A stretch of 64,000 nt of DNA. Source: Afifellaceae bacterium. Its GTDB lineage: Bacteria > Pseudomonadota > Alphaproteobacteria > Rhizobiales > Afifellaceae. The stretch covers positions 186,001 through 250,000 of the forward strand of contig JANQKG010000007.1 of NCBI GenBank assembly GCA_028281235.1, in the 5' to 3' direction. The notes under the pieces were generated by a model. It was given only the letters and a program-made list of their open reading frames with translations. It made no database searches and was not told where the DNA came from. The translations under genes and the position numbers were made by a program. Numbering within the stretch: position 1 is the first letter of the stretch; each line of letters begins with the position of its first letter. Below, piece by piece: positions 15,686 through 24,034 of this stretch.

Positions 15686-18006
15686 GCGGCTTTATCCTTG
15701 GCGTCCCGAAGCGCCTGCCAGATCCGGTCCGGCGTTGCAGGCATGGTGTTGATGGCAACGGCGAAGGGCGCCAGCGCGTCATTGATCGCACCGATTACGG
15801 CCGCCGGCGCGCCGATCGTGCCGCCCTCCCCCAGGCCCTTGGCCTTGGTCACGGTCGCCGGCGAGAGCGTTTCCATGTGGTGGATGTCGATGGGCGGAAT
15901 CTCAAACGCCGTCGGCACGGCGTAATCGGCAAGCGACGTGGTCAGAAGCGTTCCGTGCTCGTCATAGACGAGCTCTTCGTAAAGCGCATTGGCAATACCC
16001 TGCGCCACGCCACCGGCGATCTGCCCGTCGGCAATCAGCGGATTGATGAGGCGGCCGGCATCCTCCACGACAACGAACCGGTCGACCCGCACGCCGCCGG
16101 TCGCCGGCTCGACCTCCACCTCGGCAATGTGGCACGCATTGGAGAACGTGCCAGCCGGGTCATAAAACGCCTGCTCCTTCAGCCCCGCCGCGAGATCGGC
16201 GAACAAATGGCTCTTGTGATGAAGCGCCCTGGCGATGTCGGCGATGCGCATGGTGCGGTTGGCGCCCTGCACCTTGGCGAGTCCGTCAGCGAGTTCGATG
16301 TCGTCGGGTGCGCATTCCAGCATCTGCGCCGCGGCGATACGCAGCTTCTCCGCAACCTTGTCAGACGCCATCTGGCTGGCGCCGCCGGCAATGACCATGG
16401 AGCGGCTGGCGAATGTGCCCCAGCCATAGGGTGTTGCGTCGGTATCGCCGGAGACGACGCGAACATCCTCCGGCGTGACGCCAAGCCGGTCGGCGGCGAG
16501 CTGCGCCAGCGCCGTCTTCAGGCCCTGGCCATGCGGCGACGCGCCAATGGCAAGCGTCACCCGGCCGGACGGGTCCATTTCGCAATCCACCGTCTCGTAG
16601 CCTGGCACGATTTCCATCATGCGCGCGGCGAAGGCCGGCGTGCCGTAACCGCTGCGCTCGGAGAAGACCGAGACGCCGATGCCCAGATAGCGGCCCGCCG
16701 CTCGCGCGCGCGTCTGGCGCTCACGAAAGTCCTCAAGATCGGCGACGCGCGCGGCGGCGTCCATCGCCTCGATGTACGACCCCAAATCGTGCACCAGGCC
16801 GGTCGGCGACGTGTGAGGAAAATCGCAGATGAGATTGCGGCGACGAATGTCGAGCGGATTGAGCCCAAGTTGCCGCGCGGCGCGGTCCATGAGCTGCTCC
16901 ATGGTGAAAGTCAGCATCGGCCGCGACACGCCGCGATAGGGCGCCATCATTGCCGTATTCGTCGTCACGCCGCGCGAGCGCACCGCGTAATGCGCGATAC
17001 GATAGGGCCCCGGCAGTTCCGCAAAGGCCATCAGCGGCTCCACCCCGCATGTCACCGGATAACAGGAGAACGCGCCGACATTCGACAGAAGGTCGGCGTC
17101 CAGCGCCAGGATCCGGCCATCGGAATCGAAAGCCGCTTTGGCGCGGAAGCGCTGATCGCGCGCATGCGATGCGCCAAGAAAATTCTCGCGGCGATCTTCG
17201 ATCCAGGCAATCGAGCGCTTCAGATGCCGCGCCGCCCATACCAGCGCGACATATTCCGGGAAGAGCGACATTTTTTGCCCGAAGCCGCCGCCGACATCGG
17301 GGGCGACGACCCGGAGATCGGATTCCGGCATGTTGAGCACATCGGCCAGGCCGGTGCGAAGCATGTGCGGCATCTGCACGGAGGCATAGAGCGTGACGCG
17401 GCCGCTGCCGGGATCAAACGCCGCCACGCCGCCTCTTGCCTCAAGCGGCATGGCGGATTGCCGCTCCGAGCGCAGCTCGACCTCCACGATTGCGGCAGCC
17501 GCGTCGAACGCCGAATCCACGCCCTCGCCGCGAAGCTGCCCCTCCACGAGCACGTTGCCGGGCGCCTCCGGATGAACGGCGCGTGCGCCGTCCGCCAGCG
17601 CATCCTCAAAGGTGAGGATCGGCTCATCCGGCTCGACATCGGCGAAGACCTGTTCCGCCAGGTCTTCAGCGGCGGCGCGGGAGTTCGCCACGGCGATCGC
17701 CACCGGCTGACCGGCGAAGACGACACGGTCGCCGGCCAACACCGGCTGCGGCACGCGCTTGTAATCGGGACGGTTCAGGATGGCCTCGATGGCGCCGACG
17801 CCGAACAAATCCGCGGCAGTGAAGACGAAGCTGTCCGGGACGTCGATCGGCGGCACCTCAATCTCCGTGAGCGCGCCGGCGGCCAATGGGCTGCGAACGA
17901 ATGCCATGGCCAGCGCGCCCTTTGCCCGGTCGGCGACGAATTGGCCCCGCCCGGTCAACAGCGCCGGGTCTTCAAGTCTCGGCAGGCGGCGACCGACCCA
18001 ACTCAT
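15682..18006 (-). CDS. Xanthine dehydrogenase/CODH-family molybdenum-binding subunit (copy 2)
   Basis: This is a 774-residue molybdenum subunit of the same family as the 12921-15185 product but clearly diverged. It shows DVGGGFGQKM near residue 240, an active-site loop APYRGVSRPM, and the catalytic glutamate in KGLGEGGTIG near residue 745. The loop is neither the CODH form I nor the same as copy 1, so the two proteins probably prefer different substrates. It is the second gene of the operon after the FAD subunit. Both copies look intact, with no frameshift or missing cofactor motif. Confidence 0.9.
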   Translation of the reverse strand: MSWVGRRLPRLEDPALLTGRGQFVADRAKGALAMAFVRSPLAAGALTEIEVPPIDVPDSFVFTAADLFGVGAIEAILNRPDYKRVPQPVLAGDRVVFAGQPVAIAVANSRAAAEDLAEQVFADVEPDEPILTFEDALADGARAVHPEAPGNVLVEGQLRGEGVDSAFDAAAAIVEVELRSERQSAMPLEARGGVAAFDPGSGRVTLYASVQMPHMLRTGLADVLNMPESDLRVVAPDVGGGFGQKMSLFPEYVALVWAARHLKRSIAWIEDRRENFLGASHARDQRFRAKAAFDSDGRILALDADLLSNVGAFSCYPVTCGVEPLMAFAELPGPYRIAHYAVRSRGVTTNTAMMAPYRGVSRPMLTFTMEQLMDRAARQLGLNPLDIRRRNLICDFPHTSPTGLVHDLGSYIEAMDAAARVADLEDFRERQTRARAAGRYLGIGVSVFSERSGYGTPAFAARMMEIVPGYETVDCEMDPSGRVTLAIGASPHGQGLKTALAQLAADRLGVTPEDVRVVSGDTDATPYGWGTFASRSMVIAGGASQMASDKVAEKLRIAAAQMLECAPDDIELADGLAKVQGANRTMRIADIARALHHKSHLFADLAAGLKEQAFYDPAGTFSNACHIAEVEVEPATGGVRVDRFVVVEDAGRLINPLIADGQIAGGVAQGIANALYEELVYDEHGTLLTTSLADYAVPTAFEIPPIDIHHMETLSPATVTKAKGLGEGGTIGAPAAVIGAINDALAPFAVAINTMPATPDRIWQALRDAKDKAA

Positions 18007-18881
18007 GTCGGAGCGGCGCCGCGCGCCTCCTCTGCGGCCTGAGCAAGAGCGCGCTCCAGAAGCGCACCGGCGAGGTCGCGACGATATTCGGCGGAGCCGT
18101 GAATGTCGCCGCGCGGGCTAATCTGATCGCGCGCCATCTGGCCAGCCGTAGCGAATGTCTCAGGCGTTGCCGGCTGGCCGACAAGCGCTGCTTCGATTGC
18201 GTCCATGCGCAAGGCGCGATCGGCCACACCGCCAAGCCCCACGCGGGCGGACCGGATCGCGCCGCCCTCAAGGTGAAGCGCGGTCAGCGCCATGGCCAAG
18301 GCGAAGTCGCCCTTGCGGCGCGCAAATTCTACAAAGCCCGTGCCCGTTCCATCAGGCAGCTTCGGTATGGTGATCCGCGTCAGGATTTCGTTCGGCTCAA
18401 GCGCCGTGGTGAAGCTGCCGCGAAAGAAATCGCTTGCCGGCACGTCGCGCGCGCCGCCGCTGCTTTCCAATCGCATGGTCGCATTGAGCGTCGTTGCCAC
18501 AAGACACCATTCCGCCGCCGGGTCGGCATGGGAGAGCGAACCGCCGAACGTGCCGCGCTGGCGGATCGGATAATGCGCAATGTGGCCGACCACTTTGACG
18601 AGAAGCCGCCCGAGCGCGCCGTCCGAGACCGGCTTGTGAAACGTGGCGTGGCGGGTCAGCGCACCGATCGACAGCGCATCGGCGTGTTCCTCAACGCCTT
18701 GGAGCGCCTCCAGGCCGGTGATATCGATCAGAGTCTCCGGCCGCGCCAAGCGGAAATTCATTGCCGGAACAAGGCTTTGACCACCGGCGAGCAGCTTGCC
18801 GTCGTCGGCGTTGTCCGCCACGAATCGAAGCGCCTCAGCCAGATTCTCCGGTTTGAGATAGGCGAAAGCAGCCGGCTTCAT
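18003..18881 (-). CDS. FAD-binding medium subunit of molybdenum hydroxylase (CoxM-like)
   Basis: This 292-residue subunit binds FAD and passes electrons from the iron-sulfur subunit to the final acceptor. The N-terminal FAD motif KLLAGGQSLVPAMNFRLARP (near residue 30) and the second motif IRQRGTFGGSLSHADPAAEW (near residue 108) are both clear. It is the first gene of the operon FAD-Mo2-FeS-Mo1. The 160-bp upstream gap holds a short AT-rich stretch (18885-18915) with TTTGTTTGAACAG on the minus strand, a weak resemblance to the island's other promoters. Confidence 0.92.
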   Translation of the reverse strand: MKPAAFAYLKPENLAEALRFVADNADDGKLLAGGQSLVPAMNFRLARPETLIDITGLEALQGVEEHADALSIGALTRHATFHKPVSDGALGRLLVKVVGHIAHYPIRQRGTFGGSLSHADPAAEWCLVATTLNATMRLESSGGARDVPASDFFRGSFTTALEPNEILTRITIPKLPDGTGTGFVEFARRKGDFALAMALTALHLEGGAIRSARVGLGGVADRALRMDAIEAALVGQPATPETFATAGQMARDQISPRGDIHGSAEYRRDLAGALLERALAQAAEEARGAAPT

Positions 18882-19043
18882 GATTTAATCTGTTCAAACA
18901 AATTTCAGTATACCTAGCGGCTAACGCCCGACCTGTCCACCGAACGCAATGCGTAGATCGGCCCCGCAGCCCATGCAAGCGGTGGCTGAGGCCTGTCGCG
19001 CCACTGCGACATAGCCCGCGGCAAAGGCCGGTGCTGGCAAACG

Positions 19044-20504
19044 TCACGGGATCGACAATCCGTCCCCTTGCGCGCCGGCGCGTGGCCCCGTGCAAGGCCC
19101 AGTAATTGGCCCAGTACTTGGCATCGTCACGCGCACCAGCAACCCGCGACCGTTGGACGGCGTAGCAAGCGAAAGATCGCCGCCGAAGAGGCCGGCGACC
19201 TCTCGGGCGATCGCCAGTCCCAGCCCGGCGCCGCTCCCGCCGGAGCCGGCCGGCCGGCCGAAGCGCTGCAGCGCCAGCTTGCGCTGCGCAATGCCGACGC
19301 CCGGCCCGTCGTCTTCAATCTCGATCTCGGCGACCGACGATCCCTCGTCGAGCCGCCGCGACCGCACATGAACGGTCGATTGCGTCGCGCCCTTGGCATG
19401 GGCGATGACATTGTTGATGAGGTTGTTCAGCATCTCGCCAAGCAGCAATCCGTTGCCTTTGACGATCACCGGCGAACCGTCGGCGTTGAAGCCAAGGTCC
19501 ATCCCGACCTTTCGTGCGGCTTCCAGATGATCCTGCGTCACGGAGCGGGCGAGCTCCGTCATGTTGACGGATTCGTTCATGCCGTCGGCCGTCGCCTCCT
19601 CCACCCGCGCAAGAAGCAGAAGCTGAGACAGGATGCGTTCAGATTCCGACACCGCAGAAGCCGCCGCCGCAAGCGCCGCCACCCGCGATTCCTCATCATC
19701 GGCCCGCCGCGCCAGTTCCAGCTGCGTGCCGATGACGGCAAGCGGCGTTCTGAGTTGATGGCTGGCATTGCCGGTGAAGCGACGCAGCGCCGACAGCGCG
19801 CCGTCAAGCCGCTCCATGAATTGATTGATGGCAAGCGTCAGCTGCCGCACCTCGACAGGAACGCGATGCGTGATGGGATGCAGATCGTTCGGCATGCGCC
19901 GGCCGATCGCGCCTTCCAAGTTCGTGAGCGGACGAAGCCCGAAACCGACGCCGAGCCAGACCACAAGCACCGCCACGGCGATCAGTGCGGCGTGCCTGAC
20001 GCTCGATCGGGCAAGAAGCTCCTGAGCCAGCGCTCGCCGGCCGCCGGTGGTCTCAGCCAGAAGGACGCGATAGCCGACCGACTCAAAGGCGCCTGTCGCC
20101 GCGCCGGTCAAAACCGCCAAGCGAATCGGCGCGCCCTGAAACGCACTGTCATGAAAGGCGAGACTGTCGCCCGCGTCGTTCTCAGGCGCAATGAGCCCAC
20201 GATAGCCGGTCAGGAACACGCCGTCGGCGCTTTCTACGCGATAGAACACCCGGTCCTGTGCGGCCGACGTCAACATGTCGAGCGCCACATAGGGGATATC
20301 AATCTCAAGCTCGCCGGAATCGTTGACCACGACCCGTTCCGCGATGGCAAGGATCGACCCGGCCAAGACGCGATCCAGCACCTCGTTGGCCGTGTCGCGC
20401 GCCTGGCGATAGGCGTCGGGCAGCGACACGGCCGTCACCAGAAGCAGCGGCGCCAGAAGCCACAGCATGAGCCGCGCCCGCAACGATCGCGGCGCAAACC
20501 TCAC
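19044..20504 (-). CDS. tctE: Sensor histidine kinase, TctE-like
   Basis: This 486-residue membrane kinase has transmembrane segments near residues 11-28 and 172-190 around a periplasmic domain. A HAMP-like linker precedes the HisKA box with H249 in NASHQLRTPLAVIG, and the ATPase domain has an N box, DDGPGVG and GAGLGLAI. TctE kinases respond to tricarboxylates and activate TTT transport genes. It overlaps the response regulator gene by ATGA and sits beside tctCBA. The C-terminal 25 residues are Gly/Pro-rich (TGPITGPCTGPRAGAQG), an unusual low-complexity tail. Confidence 0.88.
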   Translation of the reverse strand: MRFAPRSLRARLMLWLLAPLLLVTAVSLPDAYRQARDTANEVLDRVLAGSILAIAERVVVNDSGELEIDIPYVALDMLTSAAQDRVFYRVESADGVFLTGYRGLIAPENDAGDSLAFHDSAFQGAPIRLAVLTGAATGAFESVGYRVLLAETTGGRRALAQELLARSSVRHAALIAVAVLVVWLGVGFGLRPLTNLEGAIGRRMPNDLHPITHRVPVEVRQLTLAINQFMERLDGALSALRRFTGNASHQLRTPLAVIGTQLELARRADDEESRVAALAAAASAVSESERILSQLLLLARVEEATADGMNESVNMTELARSVTQDHLEAARKVGMDLGFNADGSPVIVKGNGLLLGEMLNNLINNVIAHAKGATQSTVHVRSRRLDEGSSVAEIEIEDDGPGVGIAQRKLALQRFGRPAGSGGSGAGLGLAIAREVAGLFGGDLSLATPSNGRGLLVRVTMPSTGPITGPCTGPRAGAQGDGLSIP

Positions 20505-21175
20505 GGCACGTCGCCTTCGTCGACTTGTAGCGTGTAGCCCAAGCCTCGCGCGGTGAGGATGCGAAGTCCGGTCGGTTCGATGCGGCGGCGCACGCGACTG
20601 ACATATTGCTCAATCGCGTTGTCGGAGATGTCCTCGTCGAAGGCGGCCAGGCTTTCGCGAAGCTGCTGTTTCGAGATGACCTTGCCAGGACGAAGCGCGA
20701 GCATCTCAAAAACGTTCAGCTCGCGCTTGGGGAACTCAATCGGGCTGCCGGCAAACACGACGCTGCGTCCGTTGACGTCGAACGTGACGGGACCGAGCGC
20801 GATCTCGCTTTTTCGCTGACCGGCAAGGTTGCGGAGCGCGACCCGCACACGCGCCTCAAGCTCGGAGACCTCAAAAGGTTTGGTGACGTAATCATCTGCA
20901 CCGAGATCAAGGCCTCTGACTTTCTCGTCCAATGCGCCGCGCGCCGTCAGCACGATGACGGCGGTATCGAGATTACGCCCGCGGATCGTCTTCAGGAGCT
21001 GAAGCCCGTCAATGTCGGGCAGGCTGAGATCGAGCAGCACAAGATCGAACGCGCCGGCCGCGAGCGCCGCCAAGGCCGATTCCCCGTCGGCGGCGACATC
21101 CACGCTGTGACCGGCGTCGCGCATGACCCGGCTCACCCCGTCGGCCAGCACTGTGTTGTCTTCGACAACCAGCAT
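20501..21175 (-). CDS. tctD: OmpR-family response regulator, TctD-like
   Basis: This 224-residue regulator has a receiver domain (MLVVEDNTVLADG, phosphoacceptor D49 in VLLDLSLPD, and KPFE with the conserved lysine) and a winged-helix DNA-binding domain. I start it at the ATG at 21175, where the receiver fold begins; an ATG at 21217 would add 14 residues, and neither has a good ribosome binding site. It forms a pair with the downstream TctE kinase. The likely targets are the divergent binding-protein gene and tctCBA, where tandem 11-bp repeats occur. Confidence 0.88.
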   Translation of the reverse strand: MLVVEDNTVLADGVSRVMRDAGHSVDVAADGESALAALAAGAFDLVLLDLSLPDIDGLQLLKTIRGRNLDTAVIVLTARGALDEKVRGLDLGADDYVTKPFEVSELEARVRVALRNLAGQRKSEIALGPVTFDVNGRSVVFAGSPIEFPKRELNVFEMLALRPGKVISKQQLRESLAAFDEDISDNAIEQYVSRVRRRIEPTGLRILTARGLGYTLQVDEGDVP

Positions 21176-21288
21176 TCTCAAAGGGCCGTCCTCCCATTGG
21201 GGAGCATATTCGCTCATGCCGCGAATCTGAAGTTCGCATGCTTTGCAGCCTTGTGAAGAATGCAGCCAGCGGCACATACTGAAAGGCG

Positions 21289-22341
21289 ATGCTTGATATT
21301 CGCGCTCTTGTCGTCTTGTGCTGCCTCGCGCCGACACCGCTTGCTGCGGAATATTATCCGGCCGTCGATGGAAGCGAAGAAGCCGTCATCGTCTACAGTT
21401 CGCTCGACGAGGCGCTTGCCCGGCCGATCATCGACGGTTTCCAAAAGGCCAATCCGAGCCTCGCCGTCGATTATCTTGAGCTTCAGACGCTCGAGATCCA
21501 CGAGCGCATCATCGCGGAGACCGACAACGACGAGCGGACCGCCGATCTGGCGTTCTCCTCAGCGATGGACCTTCAGCTGAAGCTCGCCAATGACGGCTAT
21601 GCCCGCGTCATCTCAGGCGACTTCTCCATGCCGCAATGGTCAGCCTGGCGGAACGCCGCCTTCGGGGTCACCTTCGAGCCGGCGGTGATCGTCTACAACA
21701 AAGCGGCCTTTCCAAACGACGATCCACCCAGGACCCGCGCGGCGCTGGCCGGCTATCTCCGTGACGACGCCGCCAACATCCGCGGCCGGATCGGCACCTA
21801 CGATATTGAGCGCTCAGGCGCCGGCTTTCTCTTCCTGGCGCGCGACGCGGAGCATAATCGCGACATCTGGGATCTTGTGCGTGCCATGGGCGGTGCTGGT
21901 GTGAAGCTCTATTCCACCTCCTCCGCCATTCTGGAACGCGTCGGGGATGGACGGTTCGTCCTCGGCTACAACATCCTCGGGTCCTATGCGCAGAACTGGG
22001 CGGTGAACAATCCGGACCTCGGGATCGTGATGCCGGAGGACTACACCGTCATCATGACCCGCGTGGCGTTGGTGCCGCGGGCTGCGGCCAATCCGCAACT
22101 GGGGCAACGCTTCCTGGAATACCTCCTGTCCCGCGACGGCCAGGAAATCTTCTCCACACAAGCGCGCATTCCCGCCCTTCACCCCGATGTGGAGGGCCGC
22201 GAGACCGCGACCTCCGTGCAAGGCCTGCTCGGCACCAGAATAAGACCGGTCCGCGTCGGCCCCGGACTGCTCGTCTATCTGGACCAGGTAAAGCGCGAGC
22301 GATTGATCCGTGCCTGGAACGAAGCGCTGACGGCGCAATAG
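21289..22341 (+). CDS. Periplasmic extracellular solute-binding protein, possible sensory partner of TctDE
   Basis: This 350-residue secreted protein has a signal peptide (LVVLCCLAPTPLAAE) and the fold of iron/phosphonate-type family 1 binding proteins (AVIVYSSLDEALARPIIDGF). It has no adjacent permease or ATPase. It is divergent from tctD and lies just before tctC. In Salmonella the related PgtC works with the PgtB kinase to sense phosphoglycerates, and the same arrangement here suggests a periplasmic receptor for the TctE kinase rather than a transport component. The stop codon shares its last base with the first palindromic repeat. Confidence 0.75.
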   Translation: MLDIRALVVLCCLAPTPLAAEYYPAVDGSEEAVIVYSSLDEALARPIIDGFQKANPSLAVDYLELQTLEIHERIIAETDNDERTADLAFSSAMDLQLKLANDGYARVISGDFSMPQWSAWRNAAFGVTFEPAVIVYNKAAFPNDDPPRTRAALAGYLRDDAANIRGRIGTYDIERSGAGFLFLARDAEHNRDIWDLVRAMGGAGVKLYSTSSAILERVGDGRFVLGYNILGSYAQNWAVNNPDLGIVMPEDYTVIMTRVALVPRAAANPQLGQRFLEYLLSRDGQEIFSTQARIPALHPDVEGRETATSVQGLLGTRIRPVRVGPGLLVYLDQVKRERLIRAWNEALTAQ

Positions 22342-22389
22342 AGCATGATCCCGAAAAGTGGGCACCGGTTTTCGGATAGGAGCATGCTC
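22341..22389. repeat. Rhizobiales palindromic element, copy 1
   Basis: The element runs from GAGCATGATCCCGAAAAGTG to AGCATGCTC, with an internal CACCGGTTTTCGG, and forms an imperfect hairpin. This sequence type is recurrent in intergenic spaces of Hyphomicrobiales. It begins at the last base of the binding-protein stop codon. Confidence 0.85.
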
Positions 22390-22400
22390 CAGCAAAGACA

Positions 22401-22445
22401 CATGATCCCGAAAAGTGGGCACCGTTTTCGGATAAGATCATGCTC
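22401..22445. repeat. Rhizobiales palindromic element, copy 2
   Basis: A second copy (CATGATCCCGAAAAGTGGGC through GATCATGCTC) lies in tandem 12 bp after the first. It has one fewer G in the central CCGTTTTCGG. Together the two fill the space between the binding-protein gene and the tctC promoter. Confidence 0.85.
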
Positions 22446-22511
22446 CAGAAAAAGAGCCCGGTTTGGTTCGATCGGAAATGCATGAGGATCGCACCCCTTG
22501 TGCAGTGCAGC

Positions 22512-22533
22512 GTCAGGCTGATGTCAGTCTGAT
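22512..22533 (+). promoter_or_regulatory. Tandem 11-bp repeats, candidate TctD binding site
   Basis: GTCAGGCTGAT is followed immediately by GTCAGTCTGAT, with a third degenerate unit GTGATTTGAT after it. One-turn direct repeats are the usual operator shape for OmpR-family regulators. The site is 90-110 bp before the tctC start, which suits an activator. Assignment to TctD is by proximity. Confidence 0.55.
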
Positions 22534-22622
22534 GTGATTTGATGACCGGTGCCGTGCCACGCCCGGCCACGCGGCGGCGGCACACCGGAACAACAAACAG
22601 CCAAGTCGCATGGGAGAGAAAC

Positions 22623-23588
22623 ATGTCCACAACACTTCGCACCTTAGGCCTTGGGACGGTATTCGTCGTCGGCCTCACCGGCGCCGCAACGGCTGCCGAG
22701 TGCATTGCCCCCGCCAATCCCGGCGGTGGTTGGGATTTCACCTGCCGTCAGATCGGCAAGATCATGTATGACATCGGCGTCGTCGATAATCCCGTGCAGG
22801 TCACTAACATGGCCGGCGGTGGCGGCGGGCTGGCCTATGGCCACGTCGTCAACGAACGCCCCGACGACGAGGACCTGTTTGTGGCGGCCTCGCAAGCGAC
22901 CGCGACCCGCCTCGCGCAGAACGCATATGGCGGCCTCACAGCCGACCAGGTCCGTTTTGTCGGAGCAATCGGCGCCGATCCCGGCGTGATCGTGGTTGCC
23001 GCAGATTCAGAGTTCCAATCGCTCAATGACCTGGTCGACGCCGTGAAAGCTGATCCCAAAGCCGTTGCGTTCGGCGGCGGCTCGGCCGTGGGCGGCTTCG
23101 ACCACCTGAAAGTCCTGCAGGTTCTGAGAGCCGGCGGCTTCGATGACATCCGCTCCGTTAAATATATCGGTCTGGATGGCGGTGCCGACGCGATCACGCA
23201 GACGGTCGGCGGCTTCACGCAGGCGATGACCGGCGACATGTCGGAGATCGTCGGCTTCCTGAAGTCGGGTGAGGTCCGCGCAGTAGCCGTGCTCACGGAG
23301 GAACGGGTCCCCGGCTTTGAGGATATCCCCACCGCACGCGAACAGGGCATCGATGTCGTCGCCGTCAACTGGCGCGGTCTCTATGTTCCAAAGAACATTT
23401 CCGACGAGGCGTTCCAGACATGGGCCGACAAGCTCCAGAAAGTCGCCGACAGCGACGATTGGAAAGAGGCGATGGTCGCCAACGGCCTCGCCCCGTTCAC
23501 GAAGGTCGGGAACGACTTCCAGCAATGGGTCGACGGCGTCGTGGCGTCCACTGAAGAGCTGTCGCGCGAAATCGGCGTGATTCAGTAG
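22623..23588 (+). CDS. tctC: TTT system periplasmic binding protein, TctC-like
   Basis: This 321-residue binding protein of the tripartite tricarboxylate transporter has a signal peptide (MSTTLRTLGLGTVFVVGL, cleavage near ATAAE). The family ligand region ECIAPANPGGGWDFTCR follows directly. The ATG at 22623 has GGGAGA upstream; the open frame extends further but lacks a signal before this point. It delivers a tricarboxylate or related acid to TctAB. The next gene begins at its stop codon. Confidence 0.93.
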   Translation: MSTTLRTLGLGTVFVVGLTGAATAAECIAPANPGGGWDFTCRQIGKIMYDIGVVDNPVQVTNMAGGGGGLAYGHVVNERPDDEDLFVAASQATATRLAQNAYGGLTADQVRFVGAIGADPGVIVVAADSEFQSLNDLVDAVKADPKAVAFGGGSAVGGFDHLKVLQVLRAGGFDDIRSVKYIGLDGGADAITQTVGGFTQAMTGDMSEIVGFLKSGEVRAVAVLTEERVPGFEDIPTAREQGIDVVAVNWRGLYVPKNISDEAFQTWADKLQKVADSDDWKEAMVANGLAPFTKVGNDFQQWVDGVVASTEELSREIGVIQ

Positions 23589-24028
23589 TGCGCTCCGATC
23601 GGGTCCTTGGTCTGGTCGTCATTCTGGTCGCGCTCGCCTACATAGCGAGCGCGACACAGATACAGGTCAGCTTCCTGTCTGACCCGGTTGGCCCCAAGAC
23701 CTTCCCCATCCTCATTGGCGCCGCTGCAGCACTCGCCGGCGGCGTCATGGTCTTCCGCCCGGACGAGGAGCCGGATTGGCCGGCCCTTGCGACATTGGGT
23801 GCGCTGGGCATCTCCGTCGCCGTCATGGTGGTTTACGCCTACAGCCTGAAGCCCTTCGGCTTCCTGATTCCAACGACGATCACGGCCGGAATCCTGAGCT
23901 ACCAGATTTCGCAACGACCTTTGTTCTCCGTCATCACCGGAATCGGCCTGTCGATCGGCTTGTTCTTCATTTTCCGCTTTGCGCTTGGCCTCGGGCTCGT
24001 CCCGTTCCCCAAGGCGTTTTACGGATAA
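23588..24028 (+). CDS. tctB: TTT system small membrane protein, TctB-like
   Basis: This 146-residue protein has four predicted membrane helices, the standard size for TctB. It starts with the GTG at 23588, which shares its first base with the tctC stop (TAGTG), indicating coupling. It forms the small membrane subunit with TctA. The third helix carries PFGFLIPTTITAGILSYQI, the segment best conserved in the family. Confidence 0.88.
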   Translation: MRSDRVLGLVVILVALAYIASATQIQVSFLSDPVGPKTFPILIGAAAALAGGVMVFRPDEEPDWPALATLGALGISVAVMVVYAYSLKPFGFLIPTTITAGILSYQISQRPLFSVITGIGLSIGLFFIFRFALGLGLVPFPKAFYG

Positions 24029-24034
24029 GGTGCG

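Noticed and set aside
13221-18042. Very long plus-strand open frames (678 and 721 codons) opposite the two molybdenum-subunit genes
   Set aside because: They are in the antisense frame of clearly conserved genes, rich in Arg, His and Ala, and show no domain. GC-rich codon bias leaves such frames open.
12921-18881. True CO dehydrogenase (form I)
   Set aside because: Neither large subunit has the AYRCSFR active-site loop, and coxDEF-type maturation genes are absent apart from a CoxG-like gene.
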